Assembly (NCBI GenBank): GCA_963715045.1
Contig: CAVQRC010000019.1
Span: 112,796-176,795, forward strand
DNA length: 64,000 nucleotides
Direction: 5' to 3'
From: CAVQRC01 sp963715045
GTDB taxonomy: Bacteria > Planctomycetota > Planctomycetia > Pirellulales > Lacipirellulaceae
Under the pieces are notes generated by a model, which was given only the letters and a program-made list of their open reading frames with translations, was not told where the DNA came from and made no database searches. Below, piece by piece: positions 30,333 through 39,853 of the stretch. Position 1 is the stretch's first letter; each line of letters opens with the position of its first letter. The position numbers were made by a program, and so were the translations under genes.

Positions 30333-32566
30333 ATGCTACGACGTGGATCCGGCTGCATCTTGATCGCGGTTGCGGCCATGCTGATTCCAGCTCGAGCAAA
30401 CGCGATCAATCTGTTTTGGGTCGGCGTCCTCGGCGATCAAGACTGGTTCGGCCCCCAGAACTGGACCGCGGGGGAGTTTGGCATTGGGCCGCCGCAATCG
30501 GGCGACAGGGCATTCATCGCGAATGGAGACCCGGTGCGAATCACGCACGACTTCGCCGTTAGCGATCAGGTCGACGGCCTGAGCATTACGGGTGGCTCAC
30601 GGCTTTACACTTCCTCGACGCTGTCTTCGCCAACCGGTTACGAAGTGATCGTGAACGGGACCGGCGGCACAGGCTTGACCGAGATTGGGGGGGCCGGAAC
30701 CCAGCTTGTGATTCGTGAGCATCAATCGGGTACCGGGCACGATTCTTTTGACACCGACCTGTTGACGATCAATGCCGGCGCGACCGCGGTCCTGGAAAAC
30801 GGGAGGCTGGAAGTCGATGGGGTGGGCGGGAAGCTTGACATCAACCTGGGCGGAACGCTGCGGGGCTACGGCTGGATCGACCTGGAGTCGAGCCACGCCA
30901 CGACCGGAGTCGTGCTCCAGAACGACGGTCTGATCGAAGCGGGACCAGCTTGCTCGGCCAGCGGTGCTTGAGAGTCAACGTTGTCGACGCCGACGGACGG
31001 ATTGATCTGGATGGGCTCAATGGCGACGGCGAAGTCTGATCGCAACGAACGCCGCATTGGTCACGAATGGACAGTTGAGCGACTCCTTCAGCAGTCAGCT
31101 CAGTTGGCGGGCGATTCCCGCTGCGCGATCGATTCCGCGTGGGTCGCGGATGTGAATTCCGTGATCGACGTCGATGCTGTGAGCGACAACTCGCTCGCAC
31201 CGAGGATCGCCGAAGTCGGTGGCGGCAGCTGGACGATGGGGGGAACGCTTTCGATCCGTGACGGCACACTCCGACTTTCTGCCGACGGGCTGATCTCCTC
31301 GACGGCGGCCGTGACCGTAGGCGGCCAGGGGCAGGATGCGACCCTGCAGTTTGACGGGACGTGGGTGGTGGCACCCACGGCGACGTTCGACATGGACGGC
31401 TTAGGCAGCGGCACCGCGAACCTGATTGTTAACGGCGAGGTGACTTTCAACGCTCCCTTGAATCTCGATTCCGACGGCACCAATCAAGTTCGAGATCGGC
31501 GGGGGTGGTACGCTGATCCTCGGTAGCCTCACCGACGCCTTCAGTAGCGACATGTTGCTGGGGGCCGGTTCGCGGCTGGCTGTCAGCGACGCGTGGCAGA
31601 CCGACACGGCGGCCGCTGATCGACATCAGTGCCGGCAACAACGCCAGCGCCGCAATCATCGAAGGGGGCGACTTCACGCTCCACGGCCAACTCGCGGTCG
31701 CTTCCGGCACGCTCGTGTTGCGGGCGAATGCTCAAGTCGCTGCTGCCGGCCGTATCGAGGTCGCCAACACCGCTACGCTGGTCGCCGAAGGCACGCTGCA
31801 AATGTCGGGCGACATCGTGCTCGATGGGTCGGCCCAACTGCTGGCCGATGAACTCGCCAACGAGGGAGTCATCGAGGGCAGTGGGACCGTGGTCTCGACT
31901 CTTGTCAATCACGGGACGATTTCTCCGGGCTCTGAGGGGGCAATCGGACAGCTTCAGTTCACCAACGATTTGCTGGCCCTGCCCTCCTCGCAATTCGAGA
32001 TCGATCTCGCCGCCACAGGAACCGAAAACGATCTGATCAGCGTCGGCGGCACCGTGGTGCTGGATGGTACGCTGAGGGTTCGCATCCCCGGTGGCGGCGG
32101 AGGCGGCGTCTACGAACCCAACGTCGGAGATGAATTCACGATTCTGACGGCCAGCCAGATCAACGGTGGATTCGCAAGTAAGGATTTGCCCGGCCTGCCA
32201 AACGGCCTGGATTGGGAACTCATCGTGGAAGCGACCTTCATTGATTTAGTGATCGCGTTGACCGCCGACTTCAACGGCGACAGCGTCGTCGACGGCCAGG
32301 ACTTCCTGATCTGGCAGAGCCATTTCGGCATGGTCGCCAATGCGACACACTCCCAGGGTGACGCCGACGCGGACGGAGACGTGGACGGAAACGACTTCTT
32401 GGCCTGGCAGAGCACATTCGGGCAGAGGCCGCCCCGACGTCGGGCCCACGCGGTGCCTGCCCCGCTGGCGAGCTCACTGACGTGGGTGATGCTCCTCGCG
32501 TACACCAGCAGGCGATACGCCGAAAAGCCCCCAAACTACCAAAAAGACCCCAGGGGTCTTTTTTGA
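30333..32566 (+). CDS. Secreted beta-repeat protein with dockerin and PEP-like tail, five frame changes
   Basis: Signal peptide MLRRGSGCILIAVAAMLIPA ending ARANA. The mature start INLFWVGVLGDQDWFGPQNW is typical of planctomycete autotransporter-associated beta-strand proteins. Beta-rich repeats follow (TTGVVLQNDGLIEAG; GTLSIRDGTLRLSADGLISS; VVLDGTLRVRIPGGGGGG), then dockerin motifs ADFNGDSVVDGQDFLIWQSH and DADADGDVDGNDFLAWQSTF, and a tail AVPAPLASSLTWVMLLAY then TSRR, a degenerate PEP-CTERM signal. Frames change near 30942, 31035, 31110, 31480 and 31615. Same architecture as the preceding gene without the protease domain; probably a surface or matrix protein. Confidence 0.75.
32541..32563 (+). 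terminator. Intrinsic terminator overlapping the stop of the second PEP protein
   Basis: AAAAAGACCCC (32541-32551), a 2-nt AG turn, then GGGGTCTTTTTT form a near-perfect stem with a six-T tract. The TGA stop lies at 32564-32566, immediately after the T run, so the hairpin is inside the annotated reading frame. Confidence 0.85.
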
Positions 32567-32783
32567 CGTGGCGGAGCTGCCATGGCGGTTCAGAGCCGGC
32601 GTTTCTCGAAATTTCGTCGAGGTCAGCCCCAGTCTGGCGTAGCCGTCGCCGCCAAAGTCGGGGATGATGTGCGGTAGCTTTCGAGCGCTTCAAGAGAATC
32701 CCGCACCGCCCAGGCATCGATTCCTGGCGAAACTGGCCGTTCGTTGGCCCGTGCAATTTCCATTGACTTCACCAAGGATCCAC

Positions 32784-32945
32784 GTGGCGAAGAATCAAAA
32801 TACGTTCGAGAAACGTCGACGCGAAATGGAGAAAAAGCGTAAAGCGCACGAAAAGCGTGAACGGCGACGCAAAAAGAAAGAGGAGCCGGATGAGGAAGTC
32901 GTCAGCGAAACCAGTCTGGAAGATACGCCCGATCCCGCCCAGTAG
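32784..32945 (+). CDS. Small Lys/Arg-rich protein
   Basis: 53 residues from GTG 32784 with AAGGA eight bases upstream: AKNQNTFEKRRREMEKKRKA, HEKRERRRKKKEEP and an acidic tail ending TPDPAQ. Strongly basic, predicted to be one long helix. Similar short basic proteins (NTFxKRxRExEKKRKA) are widespread in planctomycetes and other environmental bacteria; function unknown, possibly nucleic-acid or ribosome binding. Confidence 0.75.
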   Translation: MAKNQNTFEKRRREMEKKRKAHEKRERRRKKKEEPDEEVVSETSLEDTPDPAQ

Positions 32946-33429
32946 GGGCGATTCGACCCATCGGGTGGCTCTCCACGCTGCGCGGCGACTCTCGGGGGAC
33001 TCCGGTCGCCGTCTCTGCCTGCCGTGGGACGCTTGTGGCCGCACGATTCAGGGTCTTGTTCGGCCTGCGGCACCCCCCTCTCACGGGCAGCGATACCGCA
33101 GGGGCTTCACTCCGCAGCAGGAACGTGATATCCCGTTAGCGGTCGGAGGGATCGTGCAATGCCTGCCCGAACGCAATCGGCAAGCGTGCGGAAATGGCCC
33201 GCTGTGTGCCACCGGTGTGCAGATTGGCACAGCGGAGGCTGCCGGCGGCTCGTGGCCGATTCAAGTCCACCTCGCCACATTGATTCGGGCTCAAGACAAG
33301 AAGGGAACACGTTTTGCACTCGCCAGCCTGGTCTCTATTCACACGGTCATCTGAGTGGCAAAGCCCGATGTCTGGTACGCCTCGTCCGGCTAGGCCTCAA
33401 CTCTCTCTTGCGCATGGGAAATACACGTC
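32946..33429. other. Intergenic region without recognisable genes
   Basis: About 480 bases between the small basic protein and the cyclic-nucleotide-binding protein. Open frames here show no domain and no convincing start. I see no repeat or strong hairpin. Confidence 0.5.
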
Positions 33430-33921
33430 ATGAATGACCAATCGACACTCGAAGCGCTCCGCGGGCTGGAGCTCCTTCGCGGCATCGCCGACTCACACTT
33501 GACGCGATTGGCCGAGATCTCGCGTCGTGAAGAGTATCCGGCCCGCACCGAAATTTTTCGCGAGAGCGAAGTGGCCAAAGACGTCTACTTGGTCCTCAGC
33601 GGACGGGTGGCATTAATCATCTGCGAGGCCAAAGTCGGCTGCCGACAACTCATGGAAGTCCGCGAGGGCGAGATGATCGGCTGGTCGCCACTGGTCGGTC
33701 GACTTCGCCTGTCCGATACGGCGCGGACGCTGGAACCGACGGTGGTGCTGGCAATCGACGGAGACCAGCTGCTGAATCTCTGTCGGGAGGACACCGAGTT
33801 CGGTTTCCAATTCATGCACCGCGCCGCACAGGTACTCGCCGAACGCCTCAATGCGACCCGGATGAAATTGTTGGAAATGGGAGGCAACCGGCTTCCCGAT
33901 GTGCCACTCGAATCAGATTAA
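33430..33921 (+). CDS. Cyclic nucleotide-binding-domain protein without DNA-binding domain
   Basis: 163 residues. One CNMP-binding fold: LELLRGIADSHLTRLAEISR, IFRESEVAKDVYLVLSGRVAL and REGEMIGWSPLVG. There is no helix-turn-helix after the C helix (QFMHRAAQVLAERLNATR), so it is not a CRP-type transcription factor. The phosphate-binding cassette lacks the usual GExxLL-RAA pattern in full, so nucleotide binding is uncertain. It lies about 200 bases before the PHA operon; a regulatory link is conceivable but not shown. Confidence 0.8.
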   Translation: MNDQSTLEALRGLELLRGIADSHLTRLAEISRREEYPARTEIFRESEVAKDVYLVLSGRVALIICEAKVGCRQLMEVREGEMIGWSPLVGRLRLSDTARTLEPTVVLAIDGDQLLNLCREDTEFGFQFMHRAAQVLAERLNATRMKLLEMGGNRLPDVPLESD

Positions 33922-34115
33922 ATCGACCCATGGATTCGCAAGCGGCGGCGGGTTGCCTCGCCTGCTTTCGATCCGACCACGGACCCCCTCCGCGATCGCG
34001 TCAGCCGGCGAACGTGATTGCGACGGTGGTTACAGAAACTCAGCGGTATGGTAATTGCTCCTCCCACGCCCACCGCGGCGGCGGGATTCATCACACGACA
34101 TGAGGAACCAGTGCG

Positions 34116-35296
34116 ATGGCACGCGAAGTAGTGATTCTCAGCGGTGTTCGGACGGCAATCGGTGGCTATGGCGGCAGTCTGAAAGACACGCCGCCAACCG
34201 TGATGGCCGCCAAGTGCGTCCGCGAGGCGGTCAAACGATCCGGCGCCGATCCCAAAGACGTCGGTCACGTCGTGTTCGGCAACATCATCCACACCGACGC
34301 CCACGACCACTATCTGGCACGCGTTGCCGGCATCAATGGCGGGCTTCCCCATGAAACGCCCGCCCTGACGCTCAATCGACTCTGCGGCAGCGGCCTGCAG
34401 GCGATTATCACGGCCGCCCAGGCCATCATGCTGGGGGACGCCGACATTACCGTGGCGGGTGGCGCAGAAAATATGAGTCGCAGCCCCTACGCCTCGGCTG
34501 CGATGCGGTTCGGAGCGCGCATGAACGACACGACCCTGGTCGACATGATGGTCGGCGCCTGAGCGACCCGTTCGACGACTGTCACATGGGCGTGACGGCC
34601 GAGAACGTCGCCAAGAAGTACGGGATCACCCGGCAGGATCAGGATGAGTTGGCGGTCGAAAGCCACCGTCGTGCTGGGGAAGCGATCGATCATGGCTATT
34701 TCAAAGCCCAGATCGTCCCGATTGATATCAAGGTCAAACGCGACATGGTCCCCTTCGAGACGGACGAGACGGTCCGCTACGGGACGACTGTTGAGAAACT
34801 GGGCCGCCTGCCGACGGTATTCGATCGCGAAGGTTCGGTCACGCCCGGCAATGCCTCGAGTATCAACGACGCGGCGGCCGCCGTGGTTCTGGCCGACAGC
34901 GAAGTGGCCGAGAAGAAGGGGCTCAAGCCGCTGGGACGGCTCATCGACTACAGTTACGCCGGCGTCGATCCCAAGTACATGGGGATGGGGCCCGTTCCGG
35001 CTGTCAAGAAGCTGCTTGAAAAGACCGGGTTCGGGCTGGATGACATCGATGTGTTCGAGGTCAACGAAGCGTTTGCCGCGCAGGCCATTGCCGTGTGCCG
35101 TGAACTCAAACTTCCCATGGATCGGACCAATCCGAACGGGAGCGGAATCTCACTCGGGCATCCGATCGGGGCGACGGGCGCGATCCTCACCATCAAGGCC
35201 CTCTACGAATTGAACCGCACGGGCAAGAAGCGGGCTCTGATCACGATGTGCATTGGCGGCGGCCAGGGCATCGCCGCGATCATTGAACACGCCTGA
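34116..35296 (+). CDS. phaA: Acetyl-CoA acetyltransferase / beta-ketothiolase, one frame change
   Basis: Catalytic Cys90 in LNRLCGSGLQA, and C-terminal GHPIGATGA (His) and CIGGGQGIA (Cys) complete the thiolase active site. After VDMMVGA the frame changes at about 34559, where GGCGCCTGAG would read ALSDPFDD if one more C were present in the C run. Together about 393 residues, a normal thiolase. It condenses two acetyl-CoA, or acetyl-CoA and propionyl-CoA, as the first step of PHA synthesis. First gene of the PHA block; followed by phaB after 85 bases. Confidence 0.9.
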
Positions 35297-35381
35297 CAAA
35301 TCGATGCGATCCGGACCCCCAGGGCCCGTGTTTCGCGACACTTACATCAAATCCAAGCTGAAACTCAAGGAGTCGAAATCT

Positions 35382-36125
35382 ATGGGTCGAATTGAAGGCA
35401 AAACCGCTCTGGTAACGGGAGCCTCGAGAGGGATCGGCAAAGCGATCGCCGTGGAGCTCGCCCGCGAGGGCGCGAAGGTCGCCGTGAACTATGCCCACAA
35501 CGAGGCCAAGGCACAGGAGGTGGCCGATGAAATCAAGGCCCTCGGAGGCGAGTGCCTGCTCATCCAGGCCAACATCGGTGTCGCCGCCGAAGCCCGCGGG
35601 ATGGTCGAGAAAGCTGCCAAGCACTTCACGCATCTCGATATTCTCGTCAACAACGCCGGAATCACGCGCGACAGCCTGTTGCCGAGAATGACCGATGAAC
35701 AATGGGTCGAAGTGATCCAGACGAACCTCAATGGCTGCTTCTTCTGTACCTCGGCCGCGATTCCCTTCATGACCGCTCAGAGCTACGGCCGAATCGTCAA
35801 TATCGCCTCGATGAACGGCCAGATCCCAGCCATCGGGCAGGCCAATTACAGTGCCAGCAAGGGTGGCATTATCGCGTTTACGAGGACCGCTGCGGCCGAA
35901 CTGGTCCACTCCGGGATTACGGTCAATGCCGTGTCGCCCGGTTACACCGACACCGACATGTTCTCGGCCGTACCTCCGGCGCTTCAGGCACAGATTAAAG
36001 GTAAGATTCCGATGGCCCGATTTGCCCATCCGGAAGAGATCGCCCACGCGGTGCTGTACCTGGTTGCCGACGGCGATTATGTGACCGGCCAACAGATCAA
36101 CGTGAATGGAGGCGCCTTCATGTAG
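35382..36125 (+). CDS. phaB: Acetoacetyl-CoA reductase (SDR family)
   Basis: 247 residues. Start at ATG 35382, nine bases after AAGGAG. NADP-binding TGASRGIGKAIA and NNAGITRDSLL, catalytic S143, Y156 and K160 (QANYSASKGG), and the C-terminal YVTGQQINVNGGAFM typical of PhaB/FabG. Reduces 3-ketoacyl-CoA to (R)-3-hydroxyacyl-CoA, the PHA synthase substrate. Its position between thiolase and PHA synthase genes supports PhaB over FabG. Confidence 0.9.
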   Translation: MGRIEGKTALVTGASRGIGKAIAVELAREGAKVAVNYAHNEAKAQEVADEIKALGGECLLIQANIGVAAEARGMVEKAAKHFTHLDILVNNAGITRDSLLPRMTDEQWVEVIQTNLNGCFFCTSAAIPFMTAQSYGRIVNIASMNGQIPAIGQANYSASKGGIIAFTRTAAAELVHSGITVNAVSPGYTDTDMFSAVPPALQAQIKGKIPMARFAHPEEIAHAVLYLVADGDYVTGQQINVNGGAFM

Positions 36126-36299
36126 GCCGCATCGTTCGGCCGTATGCGACGCCCCGAAACTTTACCCGCGGTCGCGACGCAGGCAGGTACGAAGAGTCCC
36201 ACTGGTACCCAGGATGCGTCAAGCATCGGGGGCCAGTCATGGTCTCTGCCGCCACCCGCGTCGCCCTCGGGTAACCCTCAACGCAGGAAGAGAAAGGTC

Positions 36300-36644
36300 A
36301 TGAGCACGACGAACAACAGTACCAATTTCAATCCGTTCGACCCGGCGGGCATGTTCAAGGAGGTCCGTGACGCCAACATGACCGCGTGGGCCAAGATGAT
36401 GGTCGAACTCGTCAACACCGATGCCTACGCGGAATCGACGGCGGCCATGCTCGATGCCTGGCTCACCACTTCGGGACCGTTTCGGAAGATTATCGAGTCG
36501 AGCATCGGCCAAGTCCTCGCCGAGCTGAATCTGGCCAGTCGTGGCGACATGATCCGCATCGCCGAGCGGTTGACCAATATCGAATTCCGGCTCGACGATC
36601 TCGAGGCGAAACTCGACGCGGATCTTCCTTCCGCTGCCAACTGA
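36300..36644 (+). CDS. PhaE-like PHA synthase subunit / phasin-like protein
   Basis: 114 residues, all helical: NPFDPAGMFKEVRDANMTAW, AAMLDAWLTTSGPFRK, then RGDMIRIAERLTNIEFRLDD with LEAKLDADL, a C-terminal coiled coil like the one that ends PhaE subunits of class III synthases. Much shorter than classical PhaE (about 350 residues), so it could equally be a phasin. Start at ATG 36300 preceded by AGAAAGG. Directly upstream of phaC, as phaE often is. Confidence 0.7.
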   Translation: MSTTNNSTNFNPFDPAGMFKEVRDANMTAWAKMMVELVNTDAYAESTAAMLDAWLTTSGPFRKIIESSIGQVLAELNLASRGDMIRIAERLTNIEFRLDDLEAKLDADLPSAAN

Positions 36645-36670
36645 GCCCGAATTTATAGGAGCACGTTGAA

Positions 36671-37780
36671 GTGAGTAACGCGGCCACCAAAACCGAAACG
36701 CCCGAGTTGACATTCCCCTCCTTCTTCGAATTAAGCTCGGCCTGGCACAAGGCGGCGGAAGACGCCGACAGGTTCCATCGAGCCCTGACCTGCGATGCCA
36801 AGGTCGGACAGACGCCCAAGCAACTGATCTGGACGCTCAACAAGGCCAAGCTGTATCGCTACACACCGATGGTTCCGCCGGAGAAACGCAAGCGGGTGCC
36901 GTTATTCATGGTGTTCGCCATCATGAACCGCCCCCATGTGCTCGACTTGCGGCCCGGGCACAGCTACGCCGAGTACATGCTGCGTCAGGGGTACGATCTG
37001 TATCTCATGGACTGGGGGATTCCCGGTCCGGAAGACAAGTCGATGTGCTTCGACGACTACACACTCGAGTATCTCCCCCGGGCCATTCGCAAGCTCAAGA
37101 AGGTTTCCGGGTGCGAGGAATTCAGCATGCTCGGCTGGTGCCTGGGCGCGTTGATCAGCACGATGTACGCGGCCCTGCGGCCGGACGACGGACTCAAGAA
37201 CCTGATTCTGCTCACCGCTCCGCTGGACTTCTCCGACAAGAGCGCTGGCGGGTTTTCACGCTGGTCGACCAACCACGCCTTCAACGCCGACACGATCGTC
37301 GAAAAACTCGGAAACGTGCCCGGCGAAATGATCGATGCGGGGGCCAAGATGCTCAAGCCGGTGGAAAACTACTTCGGAAGCTACACGATGTTGTGGGACA
37401 ACATCGAGAACCCGGGTGCCGTCGAGGCCTGGCATGCGATGAATACCTGGGTCCGCGACATCATTCCCATGGCCGGAGGTGCTTACCAGCAGCTGATTAA
37501 CGATTTCTATAAGGAGAACCGGCTCAGCGAAGGCACGATGGTGCTTCGCGGCGAGCCAGTTGACTTGAAGAAACTCAAGGCCAGCCTGTTGAATGTCATC
37601 GCCGAGGGCGATCACATCACGCCCCCCTGTCAGTCCGAGGGGATCATCGACCTGGTTGGCAGCGAGGACAAAGAAGTGTTCCGGGTTCGCGGTGGCCACA
37701 TTGGAATCATGGCCGGGCGAGGGGCCGAAAAGAACACCTGGCCGCATATGGACGCCTGGCTGGCCGCCCGATCGGACTGA
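36671..37780 (+). CDS. phaC: Class III poly(3-hydroxyalkanoate) synthase, PhaC subunit
   Basis: 369 residues from GTG 36671 (upstream GGAGCACGTTGAA). Alpha/beta-hydrolase fold with lipase-like box GWCLGA; triad Cys157, Asp314 (EGDHITP) and His343 (RGGHIGIM). DLYLMDWGIP and NTWVRDIIPM blocks are typical of PhaC. The length of about 360 residues fits class III (PhaC plus PhaE) rather than class I. Polymerises (R)-3-hydroxyacyl-CoA at granule surfaces. The next gene starts two bases after its stop. Confidence 0.93.
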   Translation: MSNAATKTETPELTFPSFFELSSAWHKAAEDADRFHRALTCDAKVGQTPKQLIWTLNKAKLYRYTPMVPPEKRKRVPLFMVFAIMNRPHVLDLRPGHSYAEYMLRQGYDLYLMDWGIPGPEDKSMCFDDYTLEYLPRAIRKLKKVSGCEEFSMLGWCLGALISTMYAALRPDDGLKNLILLTAPLDFSDKSAGGFSRWSTNHAFNADTIVEKLGNVPGEMIDAGAKMLKPVENYFGSYTMLWDNIENPGAVEAWHAMNTWVRDIIPMAGGAYQQLINDFYKENRLSEGTMVLRGEPVDLKKLKASLLNVIAEGDHITPPCQSEGIIDLVGSEDKEVFRVRGGHIGIMAGRGAEKNTWPHMDAWLAARSD

Positions 37781-37782
37781 TC

Positions 37783-39267
37783 ATGAAGCCGGACTGGACT
37801 CGATTACTCGACCAGGAATCGCTCGCCGCGGTTCTGCCCGCGGAGTACGCACACTTCGCGCGCCCTATCCGCGACGGTTTGTCAGTATTTCTCGGCGGGC
37901 TGCCCGTCGAAGAACAGCAGGAGCTGCTCAGGATTCAGGCCACCCAGCCGCCGGCAACGACCATGTCGCGGCGGTTGGGTCTGCTCGCCCGCGGCAGCCC
38001 CGTGCTCCAGAAGCTGGGCCAGGTACTCGCCCGCGATCAGCGGTTGCCGCTGGGACTGCGGCTGCAGTTGCAGGAGCTGGAATCCCTCCCGCCCCTCGTC
38101 TCGCTGGAGACCATTAAGCGGGTCCTCGCCGAAGAACTCGGCCCTCTCGAGGCCTGCGGCGTGACACTCATGCCGCCGGCCATTGCCGAGGCCAGCGTCG
38201 CCGTTGTCATTCCGTTTCTCGCCGATCAAGCCGAAGGCGTGTTCAAGGTCCTCAAGCCCGGCATCGAAGCGAAGTTGTATCGCGATCTGGGGCTGCTCGA
38301 GCAGGTTGGCAGCCATCTCGACGAGCAGTGTGAAGAGCTCGGAATTCCGCACCTCGATTACGAGCAGGCCTTCGAACGCGTCAAGGAAAAGCTCCGTGAC
38401 GAGGTCGATCTCGTCAACGAGCAGCGGCACCTCGCCGAAGCCCGCGTGTTCTTCGCGGCCGAGCCGGGCGTGCAGATTCCCCGCCTGATGCCGCAGTGCA
38501 GTCCGCGGGTGACTGCCATGGAGAGGATCCACGGCGAGCAGATCACGAGTCACGGGCGAACGGCCGGTCGTGAAAAGCGGCGGATCGCCAGGCAACTGGC
38601 AGCCGCCCTGATTGCCCGGCCGATCTTCGCCCGGCAGGATCCGGCCATGTTCCACGCCGATCCGCACGCGGGCAACCTGATGCTCACCGCCGACGGACGG
38701 CTCGCGATTCTGGATTGGAGTCTCGTAGGCCATCTGGCTACCGAGGAGCGGGGAGCGATCGTGCAGGTCTTGCTGTCCGCGATCATGCTGGACGCCACGC
38801 GGATTACGGCGGTCCTGACGACGCTCGCCGACGTACCGCGGATTGACGGCGACGCCCTGTCAGGCGTGGTGCACGCCTGGTTGCGGCGGATTCGCCACGG
38901 GCAGTTCCCCGGGCTGAGCTGGCTCACCGGGATGCTGGACGATGCGACCCAGAACGCGGGCTTACGCGTTTCGGCCGATCTGATGCTGTTTCGCAAGTCG
39001 CTGCTCACGCTCGAAGGCGTCGTCGCCGAAGTTGGAGAGCAGAGCGGCCAGCTGGACGACGTCTTGATCGGCGAGTTCTTGCGGCATTTCGCCCGCGAGT
39101 GGCCGAAGCGGTGGCTCAGCGATCCGCGGTCCCGAGAGTTTGCCACCCGCCTGTCGAACTTCGACCTGACCAAAACCATGTTCCGTGCTCCCGCGGCCGC
39201 CACGCGGTTCTGGGCCGGTCACGCACTGGATCTCCTGCAGGGCTGTGCCGGCCAGGAGCGTTCCTAA
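37783..39267 (+). CDS. ABC1/AarF/UbiB-family protein kinase-like protein
   Basis: 494 residues. Motifs of the family: VLQKLGQVLARDQRLP (KxGQ), AEASVAVV in place of the Ala-rich loop, GVFKVLKPGIE (Lys), DEVDLVNEQRH (ExD), FHADPHAGNLM and LAILDWSLVG, where DFG is DWS. It lacks obvious TM helices at the C-terminus. UbiB-family proteins support lipid/quinone metabolism; here the gene begins two bases after phaC, so a role linked to PHA granules or their regulation is possible but unproven. Confidence 0.82.
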   Translation: MKPDWTRLLDQESLAAVLPAEYAHFARPIRDGLSVFLGGLPVEEQQELLRIQATQPPATTMSRRLGLLARGSPVLQKLGQVLARDQRLPLGLRLQLQELESLPPLVSLETIKRVLAEELGPLEACGVTLMPPAIAEASVAVVIPFLADQAEGVFKVLKPGIEAKLYRDLGLLEQVGSHLDEQCEELGIPHLDYEQAFERVKEKLRDEVDLVNEQRHLAEARVFFAAEPGVQIPRLMPQCSPRVTAMERIHGEQITSHGRTAGREKRRIARQLAAALIARPIFARQDPAMFHADPHAGNLMLTADGRLAILDWSLVGHLATEERGAIVQVLLSAIMLDATRITAVLTTLADVPRIDGDALSGVVHAWLRRIRHGQFPGLSWLTGMLDDATQNAGLRVSADLMLFRKSLLTLEGVVAEVGEQSGQLDDVLIGEFLRHFAREWPKRWLSDPRSREFATRLSNFDLTKTMFRAPAAATRFWAGHALDLLQGCAGQERS

Positions 39268-39295
39268 ACCACACGCTATCAAAGGGTTTTATCTG

Positions 39296-39706
39296 ATGCC
39301 TGTGAAGTCCATGAATCATCTGGGGGTCGCCGTTCGCTCGATCGACGACCACCGCGATTTCTACGAAAACACGTTGGGTCTAAAGTTCGAAGGTTTTGAA
39401 GACGTGGCGAGCCAGAAGGTCCGGGTGGCCTTTTTTCGTGCCGGCGACGTCCGGATCGAACTTCTCGAGCCGACCGATCCGAGCAGCGCGGTCGCGAAAT
39501 TTCTCGAGTCCCGCGGAGAGGGCTTGCATCACGTGGCCTATACGGTTGAGGATATCCAGTCCCGCATCGCGGAACTGAAAGCGGCGGGGCTGCGAATGAT
39601 CGATGAGACCCCCCGCAACGGAGCGCATCACATGCAGATCGCATTTGTGCACCCCAAGAGTTCGGGCGGCGTCTTGACCGAGTTGTGCGAACCGAGCGGG
39701 AAATAA
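39296..39706 (+). CDS. mce: Methylmalonyl-CoA epimerase
   Basis: 136 residues of the VOC/glyoxalase fold: MNHLGVAVRSIDDHRDFYEN, DVRIELLEPTDPSSAVAKFL, GEGLHHVAYTVEDI, then GAHHMQIAFVHPKSSGGVLTELCE. The His and Glu metal ligands (NHLG, LHHVAY, TELCE) match the family. Interconverts the (R) and (S) epimers of methylmalonyl-CoA. Precedes the two mutase genes. Start at ATG 39296; ATG 39311 is possible. Confidence 0.9.
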   Translation: MPVKSMNHLGVAVRSIDDHRDFYENTLGLKFEGFEDVASQKVRVAFFRAGDVRIELLEPTDPSSAVAKFLESRGEGLHHVAYTVEDIQSRIAELKAAGLRMIDETPRNGAHHMQIAFVHPKSSGGVLTELCEPSGK

Positions 39707-39853
39707 CCCCGCGCACAACAGCCCGGATTTTCGTACCATGCTCTGGCCAGGCCGTCGCGGTACGATCGCGGCGGAACGAGAGACACATCCGGCCGGGTTG
39801 CTGGATTTCAAATTGCCCGAATCGGGTCGGCGGATTGTAGGACGCAAGCAAAG

